Below are positions 4,587 through 16,100 of a stretch of 20,651 nucleotides of DNA, piece by piece. The translations under genes and the position numbers were made by a program. The DNA comes from a virus: positions 1 to 20,651 of the IMG/VR virus record IMGVR_UViG_3300030328_003971; one strand, written 5' to 3'. Each line of letters opens with the position of its first letter. Position 1 is the stretch's first letter. A model generated the notes under the pieces. It was not told the DNA's origin. It saw nothing but the letters and a program-made list of their open reading frames with translations, and made no database searches.

Positions 4587-4725
4587 GGCAACAGGTGGGA
4601 TTAGTGGAGGAGATTTTGTATCATCGCCTCCTAAGAAGACTCGCCAAGGAAGGGGGAAGCACACAAAATATGCGGCAAGTTCTCGTAACTCGCCTCGTAA
4701 GAAATATAAGGGTCAAGGTCGATAA
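4579..4725 (+). CDS. Small basic conserved protein, 48 aa
   Basis: The ORF reads MAKATGGISGGDFVSSPPKK, then TRQGRGKHTKYAASSRNSPR and KKYKGQGR. It is very basic and Gly/Ser/Lys/Arg-rich with no acidic residue except one Asp. A strong GGAGG (4568-4572) lies six bases before the ATG. The PPKKTRQGR...TKYA..SRNS..K.Y.GQG pattern is one I recall as nearly invariant in T4-like cyanophages, near the baseplate genes. It is most likely disordered and nucleic-acid binding, but the function is unknown. It ends six bases before a strong terminator and is the last gene of this operon. Confidence 0.75.
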   Translation: MAKATGGISGGDFVSSPPKKTRQGRGKHTKYAASSRNSPRKKYKGQGR

Positions 4726-4730
4726 TATAG

Positions 4731-4758
4731 AAGGTGTCTTTAAGGGGCACCTTTTTTT
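4731..4758 (+). terminator. Strong terminator closing the glycosyltransferase operon
   Basis: AAGGTGTC (4731-4738) pairs with GGGCACCTT (within 4745-4753), one G-T pair included, followed by seven Ts (4752-4758). It separates the sigma-70-driven operon from the late structural operon. Confidence 0.9.
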
Positions 4759-4771
4759 ATGAGTAGATAGG

Positions 4772-4779
4772 TATAAATA
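4772..4779 (+). promoter_or_regulatory. T4-type late promoter (TATAAATA)
   Basis: TATAAATA is an exact match to the T4 late promoter recognised by the gp55 sigma factor with the gp45 sliding clamp. It lies 17 bases before the gene 25 ATG and just after the terminator. It should drive gene 25, gene 6 and the giant structural gene late in infection. Confidence 0.88.
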
Positions 4780-4796
4780 GATAAAAACTGTGTTCA

Positions 4797-5198
4797 ATGG
4801 CAAATACAAGGATATCAAGATCATTTAAAGATATTAGTTTATCTTTTGATCCTCATCCAGTCACAAATGATTTAAAAGTATTAAAGAATGAAGATGCAAT
4901 ACGAAGATCAATTCGTAATATTGTTCAGACGATTCCGACTGAAAAGTTCTTTGATTCTTTGTTTGGATCAGATGTACGCAGTAGTCTATTTAACTTTATT
5001 GATTTTGGTACAGCATCGAACATTCGAACCCAAATTCAAATTGCAATAGATAACTTTGAACCCAGAGTAGAAAATGTCAAAGTACTCGTAGATCCTCAAC
5101 CAGATCAGAATACGTTTGATGTAACTGTTATATTTGATATCGTTGGACAAGAGTTTCCAACACAAGAATTTGCTTTCATTCTAGAGTCAACAAGATAA
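4797..5198 (+). CDS. 25: Baseplate wedge subunit gp25
   Basis: The 133-residue product is essentially the length of T4 gp25 (132). It has the family layout: an N-terminal strand pair (FKDISLSFDPHPVTNDL), a helix with NEDAIRRSIRNIVQTIP (31-47), the FFDSLFGSDVRSSLFNFID stretch, then NIRTQIQIAIDNFEPR and a closing strand pair ending in FILESTR. gp25 belongs to the GPW/gp25 fold and, with gp6, forms part of the baseplate wedge at the sheath-initiation site. It follows a perfect late promoter and ends one base before gene 6, as expected for coupled translation. The ATG is the only reasonable start after the promoter. Confidence 0.93.
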   Translation: MANTRISRSFKDISLSFDPHPVTNDLKVLKNEDAIRRSIRNIVQTIPTEKFFDSLFGSDVRSSLFNFIDFGTASNIRTQIQIAIDNFEPRVENVKVLVDPQPDQNTFDVTVIFDIVGQEFPTQEFAFILESTR

Positions 5199-5199
5199 G

Positions 5200-7182
5200 A
5201 TGCCTTTTACCAAATTTACAAATCTTGATTTTGATCAGATAAAGATTTCCATCAAAGATTATCTCCGTGCTAATAGTACATTTACGGGATTTGATTTTGA
5301 AGGATCTAACTTTTCTGTTCTGATCGATACGTTAGCATATAATACTTATATTACTGCATTTAACTCTAATATGATTGTGAATGAATCCTTTTTGGATTCG
5401 GCTACATTAAGAGAGAATGTAGTTTCATTAGCACGAAATATTGGATATGTTCCACGATCAAGGACTGCTGCAACAGCAGAGGTGTCATTTAGTGTTACAG
5501 TAACGGGTAAAACAGTTTCTCAACTACCCAATGTAACGCTACAGGCAGGGTTAGTGGCAGTAGGATCGGTAAATGATACATCATATGTATTTTCTACTAC
5601 TCAAGACATTTCAGTACCCTCACAACCCTCTGGGAACTTGGATCAAGATGGTAATCCAATAGATGTAATAGCAAACTTTAATAATATAGAGATTAGAGAA
5701 GGAACGTTCCTTGAGAAAGTATTTACAGTTGATGCCTCATTAGACCAAAGATTTATCTTGGATAATGAAGGAGTGGATACTTCAACCATTATAGTCTATG
5801 TCAATGATGAAAGAGATAGTGGTGGTAATCTTTTAGCACAGTTAGGAACAGAATATAATGTTGTAGATAATATTTTAAATGTTGATAGCAACTCTTTAAT
5901 CTACTTACTACAAGAGGTACAGGATGAAAGGTATGAACTGCTTTTTGGTGATGGTATTATTGGTAAAAAGTTGGAAAATGGAGCAAAGATTACAGTTCGT
6001 TACATTGTAACTGATGGTGCAGAAGGAAATGGAGCTGGACATAGTGACTCTTTCTCCTTTTCTGGTAAAATTGTTGACTCTGCTAATACATATTCACCTA
6101 TACCACTTACATTATCAACAAATTTAGGACAACTAACGACAGATCAACCATCCAAGAACGGTTCTGACATCGAATCAGTGACTTCTATCAAATATTATGC
6201 TCCAAGGATATATTCTTCACAGTACAGAGCAGTTACTCCAAGGGATTATGAGGCAATTATTAAGAAAATATACCCCGATACACAGTCAGTAGCAGTTGTT
6301 GGGGGTGAAGAAATGGATCCACCAGAGTTTGGGAACGTACTTATCAGTATAAAACCGAAAAATGGGTCTTTTGTCTCTGATTTTAACAAATCTCGCATTT
6401 TATCCCAATTAAAGCAATATTCTGTATCAGGAATTAACCAAAAAATCACTGATTTAAAGATGCTTTATGTTGAAATTGACAGTGCAGTCTATTATGACAA
6501 TAATAAGGTCTCTACAGCAAACTCATTGAAGACAGCTGTTACTAATTCATTGACGACTTATGCCGATTCTGTTGATATGAACAAATTTGGTGGTAGATTT
6601 AAGTATAGTAAGGTACAGCAAGTCATTGATAGCACTGATACTGCGATTACATCAAATATTACAAGAGTAAAAATACGCAGAGATCTTAAATGTTCCTTAA
6701 ATCAGTTTGCACAGTATGAGTTATGTTATGGTAATCAGTTCCATGTCAATTCTGATGGAGCCAACATCAAATCAACAGGATTTTATATAGATTCAATAAC
6801 TAAACCAGTTTATTTTACTGATGTTCCAAATGAAGATAAGTTAACTGGGGATTTATCAATTATATCTATTGCTGATGATGGAACTTCGACAATTGTAAGT
6901 AAAGGTGCTGGTACAATTGATTATGTGAAGGGTGAAATCATTATTGGGACACTTAATATTACAGGAACTCTTGATGAATCAGGAGTTGTTGAAGTACAAG
7001 CAATACCACAATCAAATGATGTTATTGGGTTAAAAGAATTGTATGTTGAATTTAGTGTTTCAAAAAGTACAATAAATATGGTTAGGGATGTTATTGCATC
7101 TGGAGATGAGATCACAGGAACTACATTTGCCAGAGACTTTTATACATCAAGTTATCTCAACGGTCAACTAATAAGACAGTAA
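5200..7182 (+). CDS. 6: Baseplate wedge subunit gp6
   Basis: The 660-residue product matches the size of T4 gp6 and belongs to the baseplate-J family. The N-terminal helical part (FDQIKISIKDYLRANSTFTG, then NFSVLIDTLAYNTYITAFNS) and ESFLDSATLRENVVSLA are typical. A beta-rich middle follows (about residues 90-300, including YELLFGDGIIGKKL). The core segment KYYAPRIYSSQYRAVTPRDY (331-350) and the NVLISIKPKNG strand follow. A C-terminal domain of about 200 residues may carry the contacts to the wedge partner. gp6 dimers link neighbouring wedges into the baseplate ring. It starts one base after gene 25 and ends one base before the next ATG, so all three are probably translated as one operon. Confidence 0.93.
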   Translation: MPFTKFTNLDFDQIKISIKDYLRANSTFTGFDFEGSNFSVLIDTLAYNTYITAFNSNMIVNESFLDSATLRENVVSLARNIGYVPRSRTAATAEVSFSVTVTGKTVSQLPNVTLQAGLVAVGSVNDTSYVFSTTQDISVPSQPSGNLDQDGNPIDVIANFNNIEIREGTFLEKVFTVDASLDQRFILDNEGVDTSTIIVYVNDERDSGGNLLAQLGTEYNVVDNILNVDSNSLIYLLQEVQDERYELLFGDGIIGKKLENGAKITVRYIVTDGAEGNGAGHSDSFSFSGKIVDSANTYSPIPLTLSTNLGQLTTDQPSKNGSDIESVTSIKYYAPRIYSSQYRAVTPRDYEAIIKKIYPDTQSVAVVGGEEMDPPEFGNVLISIKPKNGSFVSDFNKSRILSQLKQYSVSGINQKITDLKMLYVEIDSAVYYDNNKVSTANSLKTAVTNSLTTYADSVDMNKFGGRFKYSKVQQVIDSTDTAITSNITRVKIRRDLKCSLNQFAQYELCYGNQFHVNSDGANIKSTGFYIDSITKPVYFTDVPNEDKLTGDLSIISIADDGTSTIVSKGAGTIDYVKGEIIIGTLNITGTLDESGVVEVQAIPQSNDVIGLKELYVEFSVSKSTINMVRDVIASGDEITGTTFARDFYTSSYLNGQLIRQ

Positions 7183-7183
7183 T

Positions 7184-10100
7184 ATGATACAGACTGGTTT
7201 TGAATCTAGGGTAAAGGTTCAACAAATAATCGATAGTCAATTACCAGAATATATCTTGGATGAAAGTCCCAAGACAGTTGATTTTCTTAAGCAATATTAT
7301 ATTGGTCAAGAATATCAAGGTGGTCCTATTGACATCACGGATAATCTAGACCAATACTTAAAGTTAGATAATCTGACTCCTGAAGTAGTTGTAGGAAGTA
7401 CAACTCTTTCTACTGGTATTGCGGCAACAACAACTACAATTGAAGTTGCTAGTACAAAGGGATTTCCAGAGAACTACGGTCTATTAAAGATTAATGATGA
7501 GGTAATTACATATACAGGTTTAACAACAAATACGTTTACAGGTTGTAAACGTGGATTTTGTGGAATAACATCATATCATGAGTTAAACAATCAAGAAGAA
7601 CTTGTATTTTCAGATACAACTGCTGCTGCCCACACAAGTAATTCTAACATACAGAACTTAAGTTCATTATTCCTTAAAGAATTTTATAAAAAAACTAAAT
7701 CTACCTTAACACCAGGTTTAGAAGATGTACCTTTTACAGATCCAATAAATGCTGGAAACTTTATAAAAGAATCTAGATCTTTATATGAAGCAAAAGGAAC
7801 AGATGAGTCTTTCCGAATTCTTTTTAATGTACTTTACGGAGAAACACCTCAGGTTGTAAATCTAGAAGAATTTTTGATTAAACCATCTTCTGCTAACTTT
7901 GTTAGAAGAGAAGTAGCTATTGGTGATGTTATTTCAGGAGATATTACAAAATTAGTAGGTCAAACAATATTTAAAGAGGGTGACTTAACTACTAGTGCTT
8001 CAATTGCAGAGGTCGAAGCATTTACCAGGACAGGTATATCATATACAGAGAATAAGCAATATTATAAGTTATCACTTTTCCTTGGATATAGTAATAGCGA
8101 ATCAGCCATTCAAGGTGATTTTAAGATAACTCCTACGTCCAAATCATTATCAGCAGTTAGTGCTAATTCTTCGACTATTATGGTCGATTCTACTATTGGA
8201 TTTGGTCAAACAGGTACGTTAGTATCTGGTGCAAATACTAGCATTTATTATACAAGTAAGAGCATAAACCAGTTCTTTGGGGTAAGTGGAATCACTTCAC
8301 CTATTGCTAATGCTGATAATATTATTGGTGGAGACATTTATTATGGTTATGAGAATGGTGATACGACTAAAAAGGTAAGAATAAGACTAAATGGTGTCTT
8401 ATCAGAGTTTGAACAAACATCATCTACACTAGATGTGGATGAAGGACAAGAGATTACTGTTAAAAATATTGGTAACTTAATTGTAAACCCATCAACAGAT
8501 AGGACATATGAAGAAATATTTGCTAATTCATGGATATACAATACAGGTGTAAGGTATAAAGTACAGGGAGACACTTTTAGTGCTGCTATTAAATTTACCT
8601 TATTTGATAATTTAGATAGATCTAGTCTTAAGACTGGTGATACAGTACAGATTTTTAGAAGAGGAAGTGATACACCTGAGACTTTAGGTTCTGGTGCTAC
8701 TACAGCTTATATTAAAAATGATGGATTACAGGCTAACGAACCATGGAATACTAAATCTAAAGAAGTTGAACTGTCTGATAATTACACTGGAAATGGTGAA
8801 ATTGATATTAGAAGAGTAATTAACACTGCTAGAAGTGTTGGAGCACCTTTAGAATATGATCCTTCCTTCTCTGATGTTCAAAATGTCTATGTTGGAAGTG
8901 GTAAAACTGCCTATGTAGCATCAAATTCATTACCATCTGGTACAACTGATGCTCTGAGTGGTGTAACAACTAGTTTTAAAAACACAATAACGACTTCAAC
9001 TCAGACTTTTGTGGCAGTTGGTTTATTAGATCCACTTTCTACTGAACCTACTTACGATACAACTATTAGATTTAACAATGCGGTTCCCTTTATGAGGGGT
9101 GATTCACTCTATTATAACCCCACTGGAACACCATTAACAGGATTATCCACAGGTCGTTACTATGTTGATGTTGTTAATGCATCAAATGGAGATGTAAAAC
9201 TCTATAATTCACCAGCTCTTATTGATGGTGTTAACTATTTGCCATTTAAACTAGGTACTGCGAACATTGCAGATCAGAAATTTACACTATTTTCCCAAAA
9301 AGATGGTTTAATTGGACCTCAAAAAGTATTTAAAGCATTTTCATTAGAACAATCAACTGCTACAGGCACTCAAGTTCCTACTACATTTGGGCCAACTGGA
9401 GTTTTAATCAATGGAGTTGAAATTACTAACTATAAATCAACTGATAAAATCTATTATGGTCCATTAACATCAACTAATATCTTAAATCAGGGTACTGATT
9501 ATGATGTTATTAACTTGCCACACATAGAAGTTGCTGCTGGTGTAGGTACACTAGCATTAATTCAACCAGTTTTGACTGGAACTATGACAGAAGCAGTGGT
9601 TGATCCACAAGGATTTAACGTTGATAGAGTTTTATCTATTGATGTAACAGGTGGAAATGGTACTGCAGTGATTGAACCACTAATTGAAAGTAAAAAAAGG
9701 TCTGTTTCTTTCGATGCAAGAGGTGTATGGGAAGGTGGTGGTGTTGGTTTTATTGGATTGGCAGGAACTACGATTACATTCTTAGAAAATCATTCCTTTG
9801 TGCGTGGCCAAGAAATAATTTATAATTCTGAGGGAAATATAGAAATAGGAGTTGGTATTGGAACATCGACATTAGGAAATTATGCAAATTATTTTGCAAA
9901 TGTGATAAATACTACAACAATTTCTCTTCATAATACCAAAACTGATGCTAACAATCAAACAAATCCAATAGGTATACGAACTTCTTCTGGAGGAATTCAA
10001 AAATTCCAAACTCTTGCCGATTTAAAGACTATTATTGGAACAGAAGTTGTTGATGGAGGAACATTTACAAACAGACAACTTAGAGTTCAACCAAAAAATA

Positions 10101-13100
10101 TTTCAATAATTTATAATACGGTTAATTTTGAAAATCATGGATTTAATGATGGAGATTTATTAGAATATAAAACATGGGGAACGGAAATCACAGGAATTGT
10201 AACTGCAAATCAGTATTGTGTTTTAAAAGATGATGATAATTCCTTTAAATTGGCAGATGCTGGTATTGGTGGTACAGATTTAACAAATTATAGTAGAAGA
10301 AATTCAGTTATATTAGGATCTCAAGGTGTGGGAGAGCAAATATTTAAGTATCCTGACATTTCAGTTGCAGTTAATTATGTTCCTATAGGTGGTACAACTA
10401 ATATTGATTCAATTGTATTGACTCCTACAGTTAGGGGTAGTATAGTAGATTCTTATCTATATGAAAAAGGTACTGGATATGGTTCTACTACTATTAATTT
10501 TGAAAGTCAACCACTAATAACAATAAAAACAGGTAAAGATTGTGCATTAACACCTGTTATTATTAATGGACAGATTGTTTCTGTTAATATTCAAAATGCA
10601 GGTGATGAATATTATTCAGTTCCAGATATCAATATTATAGATGAATCTGGGGCAGGTAGCGGAGCAATATTAAGACCTGTTATTGAAAATAGAAAAATCA
10701 CTTCAGTTGTGGTTGCTAATACGGGAATTGGTTATTCTAGTACTCATACTTCTATAAAAGTTACTTCAACTGGAAAAAATGGAAAAATAGAAGCGAAAGT
10801 AAGACCTCTTACTATTGATATTAGGAAAAAGTATGATAGTGATGAGTTATTGCTTCCAAGTGATAATAAACTTAAGTATACTGTATGTGGATATGGTGCT
10901 ACTTATAGGAATTCTTTTGGTGAAGATCCAACTCTTATTTCTAAAATTATTGGATGGGCATATGATGGCAATCCAATCTATGGACCTTATGGAAACAGTG
11001 ATCCTCAAGATAGTTCCTCTGGTGCTAAAAGACTTGTATCAGGATATACCGCAAGTACTTCAAATGTGATAGATAGACCTTCCTTTAATCTTGGAATGTT
11101 TGTAGAAGATTATAAATTTGATAATTCTGGAGATTTGGATGAAAATAATGGAAGATTTAGCAAAACACCAGAATTTCCTGATGGGGTTTATGCGTATTAT
11201 GCGACTATTTACAGTTCGTCACATCCAGAATATGCAAATCAATCACAATTCCCATATTTTATTGGTGATTCTTATCGTTCTCTTCCTTTAGAGCAAAATT
11301 TTAATCAATCCTCAGATTTCGCAAAAACTGATCTTGTTCGTAATACCTTCCCATATAGATCTTCATCAATAAATGTAGATAATGATTATATTATTGAACC
11401 AAATGAAATTGATAAACAAAAAGTTTTAATTGAATCAGTTAGTAGTGGAAGTGTTGATGAAGTAAGTATAGTTAGTGCTGGAAGCAGTTATAAGGTTGGT
11501 GATATTCTTACTTTTGATGATACTCATACTGATGGTGGTGGACTTTCTGTAAAAGTTTCTTCTTTGATTGGAGAAGACATTTATAGTGTTACTAATAGTT
11601 CTGTTTCTTATAGTAATGTAGTTTTTACTAAACAAAGTGATAATTCTGTTAGAGGAACTATAACTGGTAACCATATTTTGAATAATCAAGATGTAGTTAC
11701 TGTATCTGGATTCACTACAAGTCTTTCTGCCTTAAATAACCGATATACTATTGGTATTAATACTGCACATACAATATTAACAAATCCTTTACCTACAAAT
11801 AAGGGTACAGGTGCAGGTACAACTGAAATAGTTGTTGCTGATATTCCAGCTAGTGTTTCAGTAGGAAGTTCAATCGGTATTGGAACAGAAACTGGTAAGA
11901 TATTGAATATTTACAGAAATGAAAATGTTTTAACAGTAGAAAGGGGTGTAAATGAAGATGATAAGGCAGCAGGTGTTGGTGTAACTTATCATCAAAATTC
12001 ATTTACATTTAATCAACCTATTGATGATCTTGATTCTAAAGTTAATGATATAGTTTACTTTAACCCAGATAAAGCAGTAGGATTTGGTACAACTGCAGGT
12101 GCACCAAGTCATCTACAAAAGTCATTTACATTTGCAAATAGAACTATTACTAGAAATGTTCCATGTGGAAGAGTTTATATACCAAATCACCCATTTACAG
12201 AGGGACAAGAGGTAACATATACTCAAGCTGGTTCAACTGCTCTCACATACGTTTCTGTAGGTAGTACTCCATCCGTTTGGGATACTCCAGCTACATTCGA
12301 TACTCTTGTTGGTGGTAGTGGTTATAGTAATGGTGCACGTGTTGCTACTACAGGCGGCACTGGTACTGAATTATATGTTACTATTGCAACAAGTGCTGGT
12401 GCAGTAACAGGTGTTACACTTCCAACTCTTGCTAGTGGAGATGCAGGTAGGAATTATACAGTTGGAGATATTATCACAATTACTGGTGGTGGTGGAAATG
12501 CAACTTTCAGAATTGCTACCCTTGCTACTAATGTTCCTACAAGTTCTTACTATATTAGACATCCATTCGGTCTTTCATCTTCAGAAACTCTTTATATTTC
12601 AAATGCTACTCCTACTACCGTAGGATTGAAGACTGAAAAGACGGGACCTGAGATATTATTTACAAGTGGTGGAAGTGATAGTGATCTATTCTCATTGGAA
12701 AGTAATTACACTCAAGAAAAAGGAACTGTTAGTAGGATAAACACTGAAGTAACTACTGTAAAATCACATGGATTAAAAATTGGTGATACGGTATCATTAA
12801 AAGCAACTGTAGGATTGACTACAGGTGTTGGTATAGGCAGTACAGATATAGCAATAAGTCGTCAATCAGGTACAGGATATATTTTAGTTGATCCTATAGA
12901 ATATGATCATACAGCCACATATCCACCTTCTACGTTTTATAATGGGTCTGAACATAATTTTAATACGGGAGATAAGGTATATCTAACAAATACATCAGGA
13001 ACATTGCCAACAGGATTATCGGAAAGAGCATATTTTGTTTATGTCCAGAGTTCCAAATTTTTCCAATTATGTGAAACTTATAAAGATACACAATCTCCTG

Positions 13101-16100
13101 CTAATATTATATCATTTACAGGCACTCCTACAGGAACTCGTACTTTTAGTAAGATAAATCCTCCTATTAAGGTTATTAAAAATAATAGTCCAAGATTTAA
13201 TTTGAAAGATCCTTCTTTAAGTGGTTATGATCTTAAGTTTTATTATGATAAAGAGTTTAAGAATGAATTTGTCTCTACTGCTACAACAACTACAAGTTTT
13301 AATATCACTACTTTAGGTATAGTAGGTAGTGGAATTAATGGTTCAAAAACTATCAACTATAATGGAGAATTACCTGATAAACTTTATTATACTTTAGGAA
13401 AATCTGGATACATTAGTACAGCAGATACAACTGTTCAAAATTATTCGAAAATTGAATATGTTGATAGTGAGTATAATGGAACTTATGATACTATATTAAC
13501 AGGTCCAACTATAAATATTACTTCTGCTGGTTCTGGTTATAGTAATGGTATTAATGTATCTACTACAGGTGGAACTGGTAGTGGATTGACTGTTGATATT
13601 AAAACCTCTGCTGGTAATGTTCAAACAGTTGCAATTAATACTGCTGGTACTGGTTATACATCTGGAGATACCATAACAATTAGTGGTGGTGGTGGAAATG
13701 CAACCTTTACAATCTTCTTTGTATTTACTGTCGTTTCAGATTCATCTCTAGATGATACATTTTTAACACCATCGATAACAGATACATTAAAATATACTAC
13801 CACTTCTACAAATACTATTGGTGGAGTTGATGGTACGAATATTATTTCTGGTGGGTCAGATTATAAGAAGTTACCAACTTTTGTTGGATCTTTATCTACA
13901 GAAGGATCTGGATTATATGCAGTTTCTAAATCCAAGAGTATTGGTAATATTAATCAAACAAGGATTATTAATGAAGGATTTGAATATTCCTCTGATCCTA
14001 CATTGAGACCTGAAGCTTTTATATCACCAATCATTACAATTAATAATTCTAACACCATAGGAGTTGTTACTACTGTTTATGGTGGTTCAGGATATGGTAA
14101 CCCACCTAAAATCACTATTGTTGATACTATAACTCGTGAAACGATTGATAGTGGAATATTAGAAGCAAATATGTCTGGTAGTGCTATTAATATTGTAGAT
14201 ATTAAACAACCACCATATGGTCTTCCAGAGACTCCTGTGACCTTGTTTACAACCAATAATGATAATGGGGTTGGAATCAATACTATACTCTCTGACCGTG
14301 TTGTAGGTGGTAGTGGTATATTTACTTGTTTCTTTGCCACTACAAATCCTTCAGCATTTGCTGTAAATGATAGAGTTTTCATTGAAGGTGTAACTAAAAT
14401 AGTTGGATCTGGTGGAACTGGATTCAACTCTGCAGATGTTGGATATAAGTTTGGTAGAGTTGTTTCTTATGTTGGAGGAGTAATAGAGGATGCAGTAAAG
14501 ATTACTTATGAGGATGATTTTATATCAACTAATTGTGGAATGGCAGATACTGTTCAATCAGTGGCTAGTATCATCAAAAAAAGTGATTATCCATCATTTA
14601 GTGTTTATCAAGTACCATCAAACTTTATTGAAGGAGAACAGTTAATCTCCAATAATATTGAAAGAGATTTGTTTATTGCTTCTTCTAATGATGACTTCAT
14701 AAAGGTTAGTGGAGTATATTTATTGAGTGTTGGTGAAGTTATTACTGGTAAGGTAAGTGGGGTAAGGGCAACCATTGAAAATATAAGAAATAATGAAGGA
14801 ACCTATATTATTAAATATGGAGTAGAAAAAAATATTGGATGGTCAGATGATATTGGTAAGTTAAGTTCAGATAATCAGGTAACTCCTGATAATGACTATT
14901 ATCAAAATCTATCATATACTATAAAGAGTACTAAGACTTTTGATGAGTTAAGAAGTCCTGTAAATGGACTACTTCATACAAGTGGACTTAAGAACTTTGC
15001 TGATACTGGAATTACCAGTACATCAAAAGTTGGTATTGGAAGTACAAGTTATACTTTGTCTATTCAAGATATTATTTCAGATAATAGAGTAGATACTATC
15101 AACAATTGGGCGAATGCTGAAGATTTAAGTTCACTTACAACATCCTCTAAAACAGTAAAACTTACCAATAAAAGATTAACTCCATACCAACTAGCAAGGA
15201 GTAATGAAGTTTTGTTAATTGATAATATTAATAGTCAATTTTCTAATCTTGATGGTAGTCCAAGTACATACTTAAATATTGAAAATCTGGTAGGAAAATC
15301 TTCATATATTGAATATACTATTAGAATATCCAATTTAACATATAGTGAAGTTCAATTGGTAGAACTTGTTATATTGAATAATGGTACTGATATTACTTTA
15401 TTGAAAAAATCAGAACTTGACGATACTTCTAGGATTGGTGATTTCTCAATAGTAGAAGATGTTTTTGGTAACAAATACCTTACATTTACTCCATTACCTA
15501 ATGCATTTGATTATGATTATGATCTTAAGGTTTTAAAATCTGCGGTCAGTAACAATAATCTTATTGCAACTCAACCAGTTGGCTTCAGTAAGATGATGTC
15601 TTCTGTAGGTATAGCACAAAAAACTTCTGCAGGAATAGCAACTGCTAATATTGTTTCTTTAGATTCATCAGAATATGAATCGGTACTTGTAAAAACTGCT
15701 TTAACAAATACAACTACTAATGAGATGAGTTATGTTGAAATATATGCTGCACATGATAGTCTAGGTAATGCTTTTATGTCAGAAGTGTTTGTTGATAATG
15801 ATGAACCTTCAGGATATTCTGAAGATTTACCTGGCACCTTTAAGGTAGGTATTATGACAGCATCAGGAGGAGGTATTACTACTTTCTTTGTTGGTTTTAA
15901 TAACTCTCTTGTTAATGATGATGTTCAATATAAATCTAGAATTGTTACATTTGAGGCTGATGCTGCTAGTGGAGAAGGAAAATATCATTTCAAGGTAACT
16001 GGACAACCAGATAATGCAGAAAGAACTGCATTATACCAATCTGATACAGAGGTTAAAGCTACTAACACTTATCCTGATGGATGGACTGTTGCAAGTTTAG

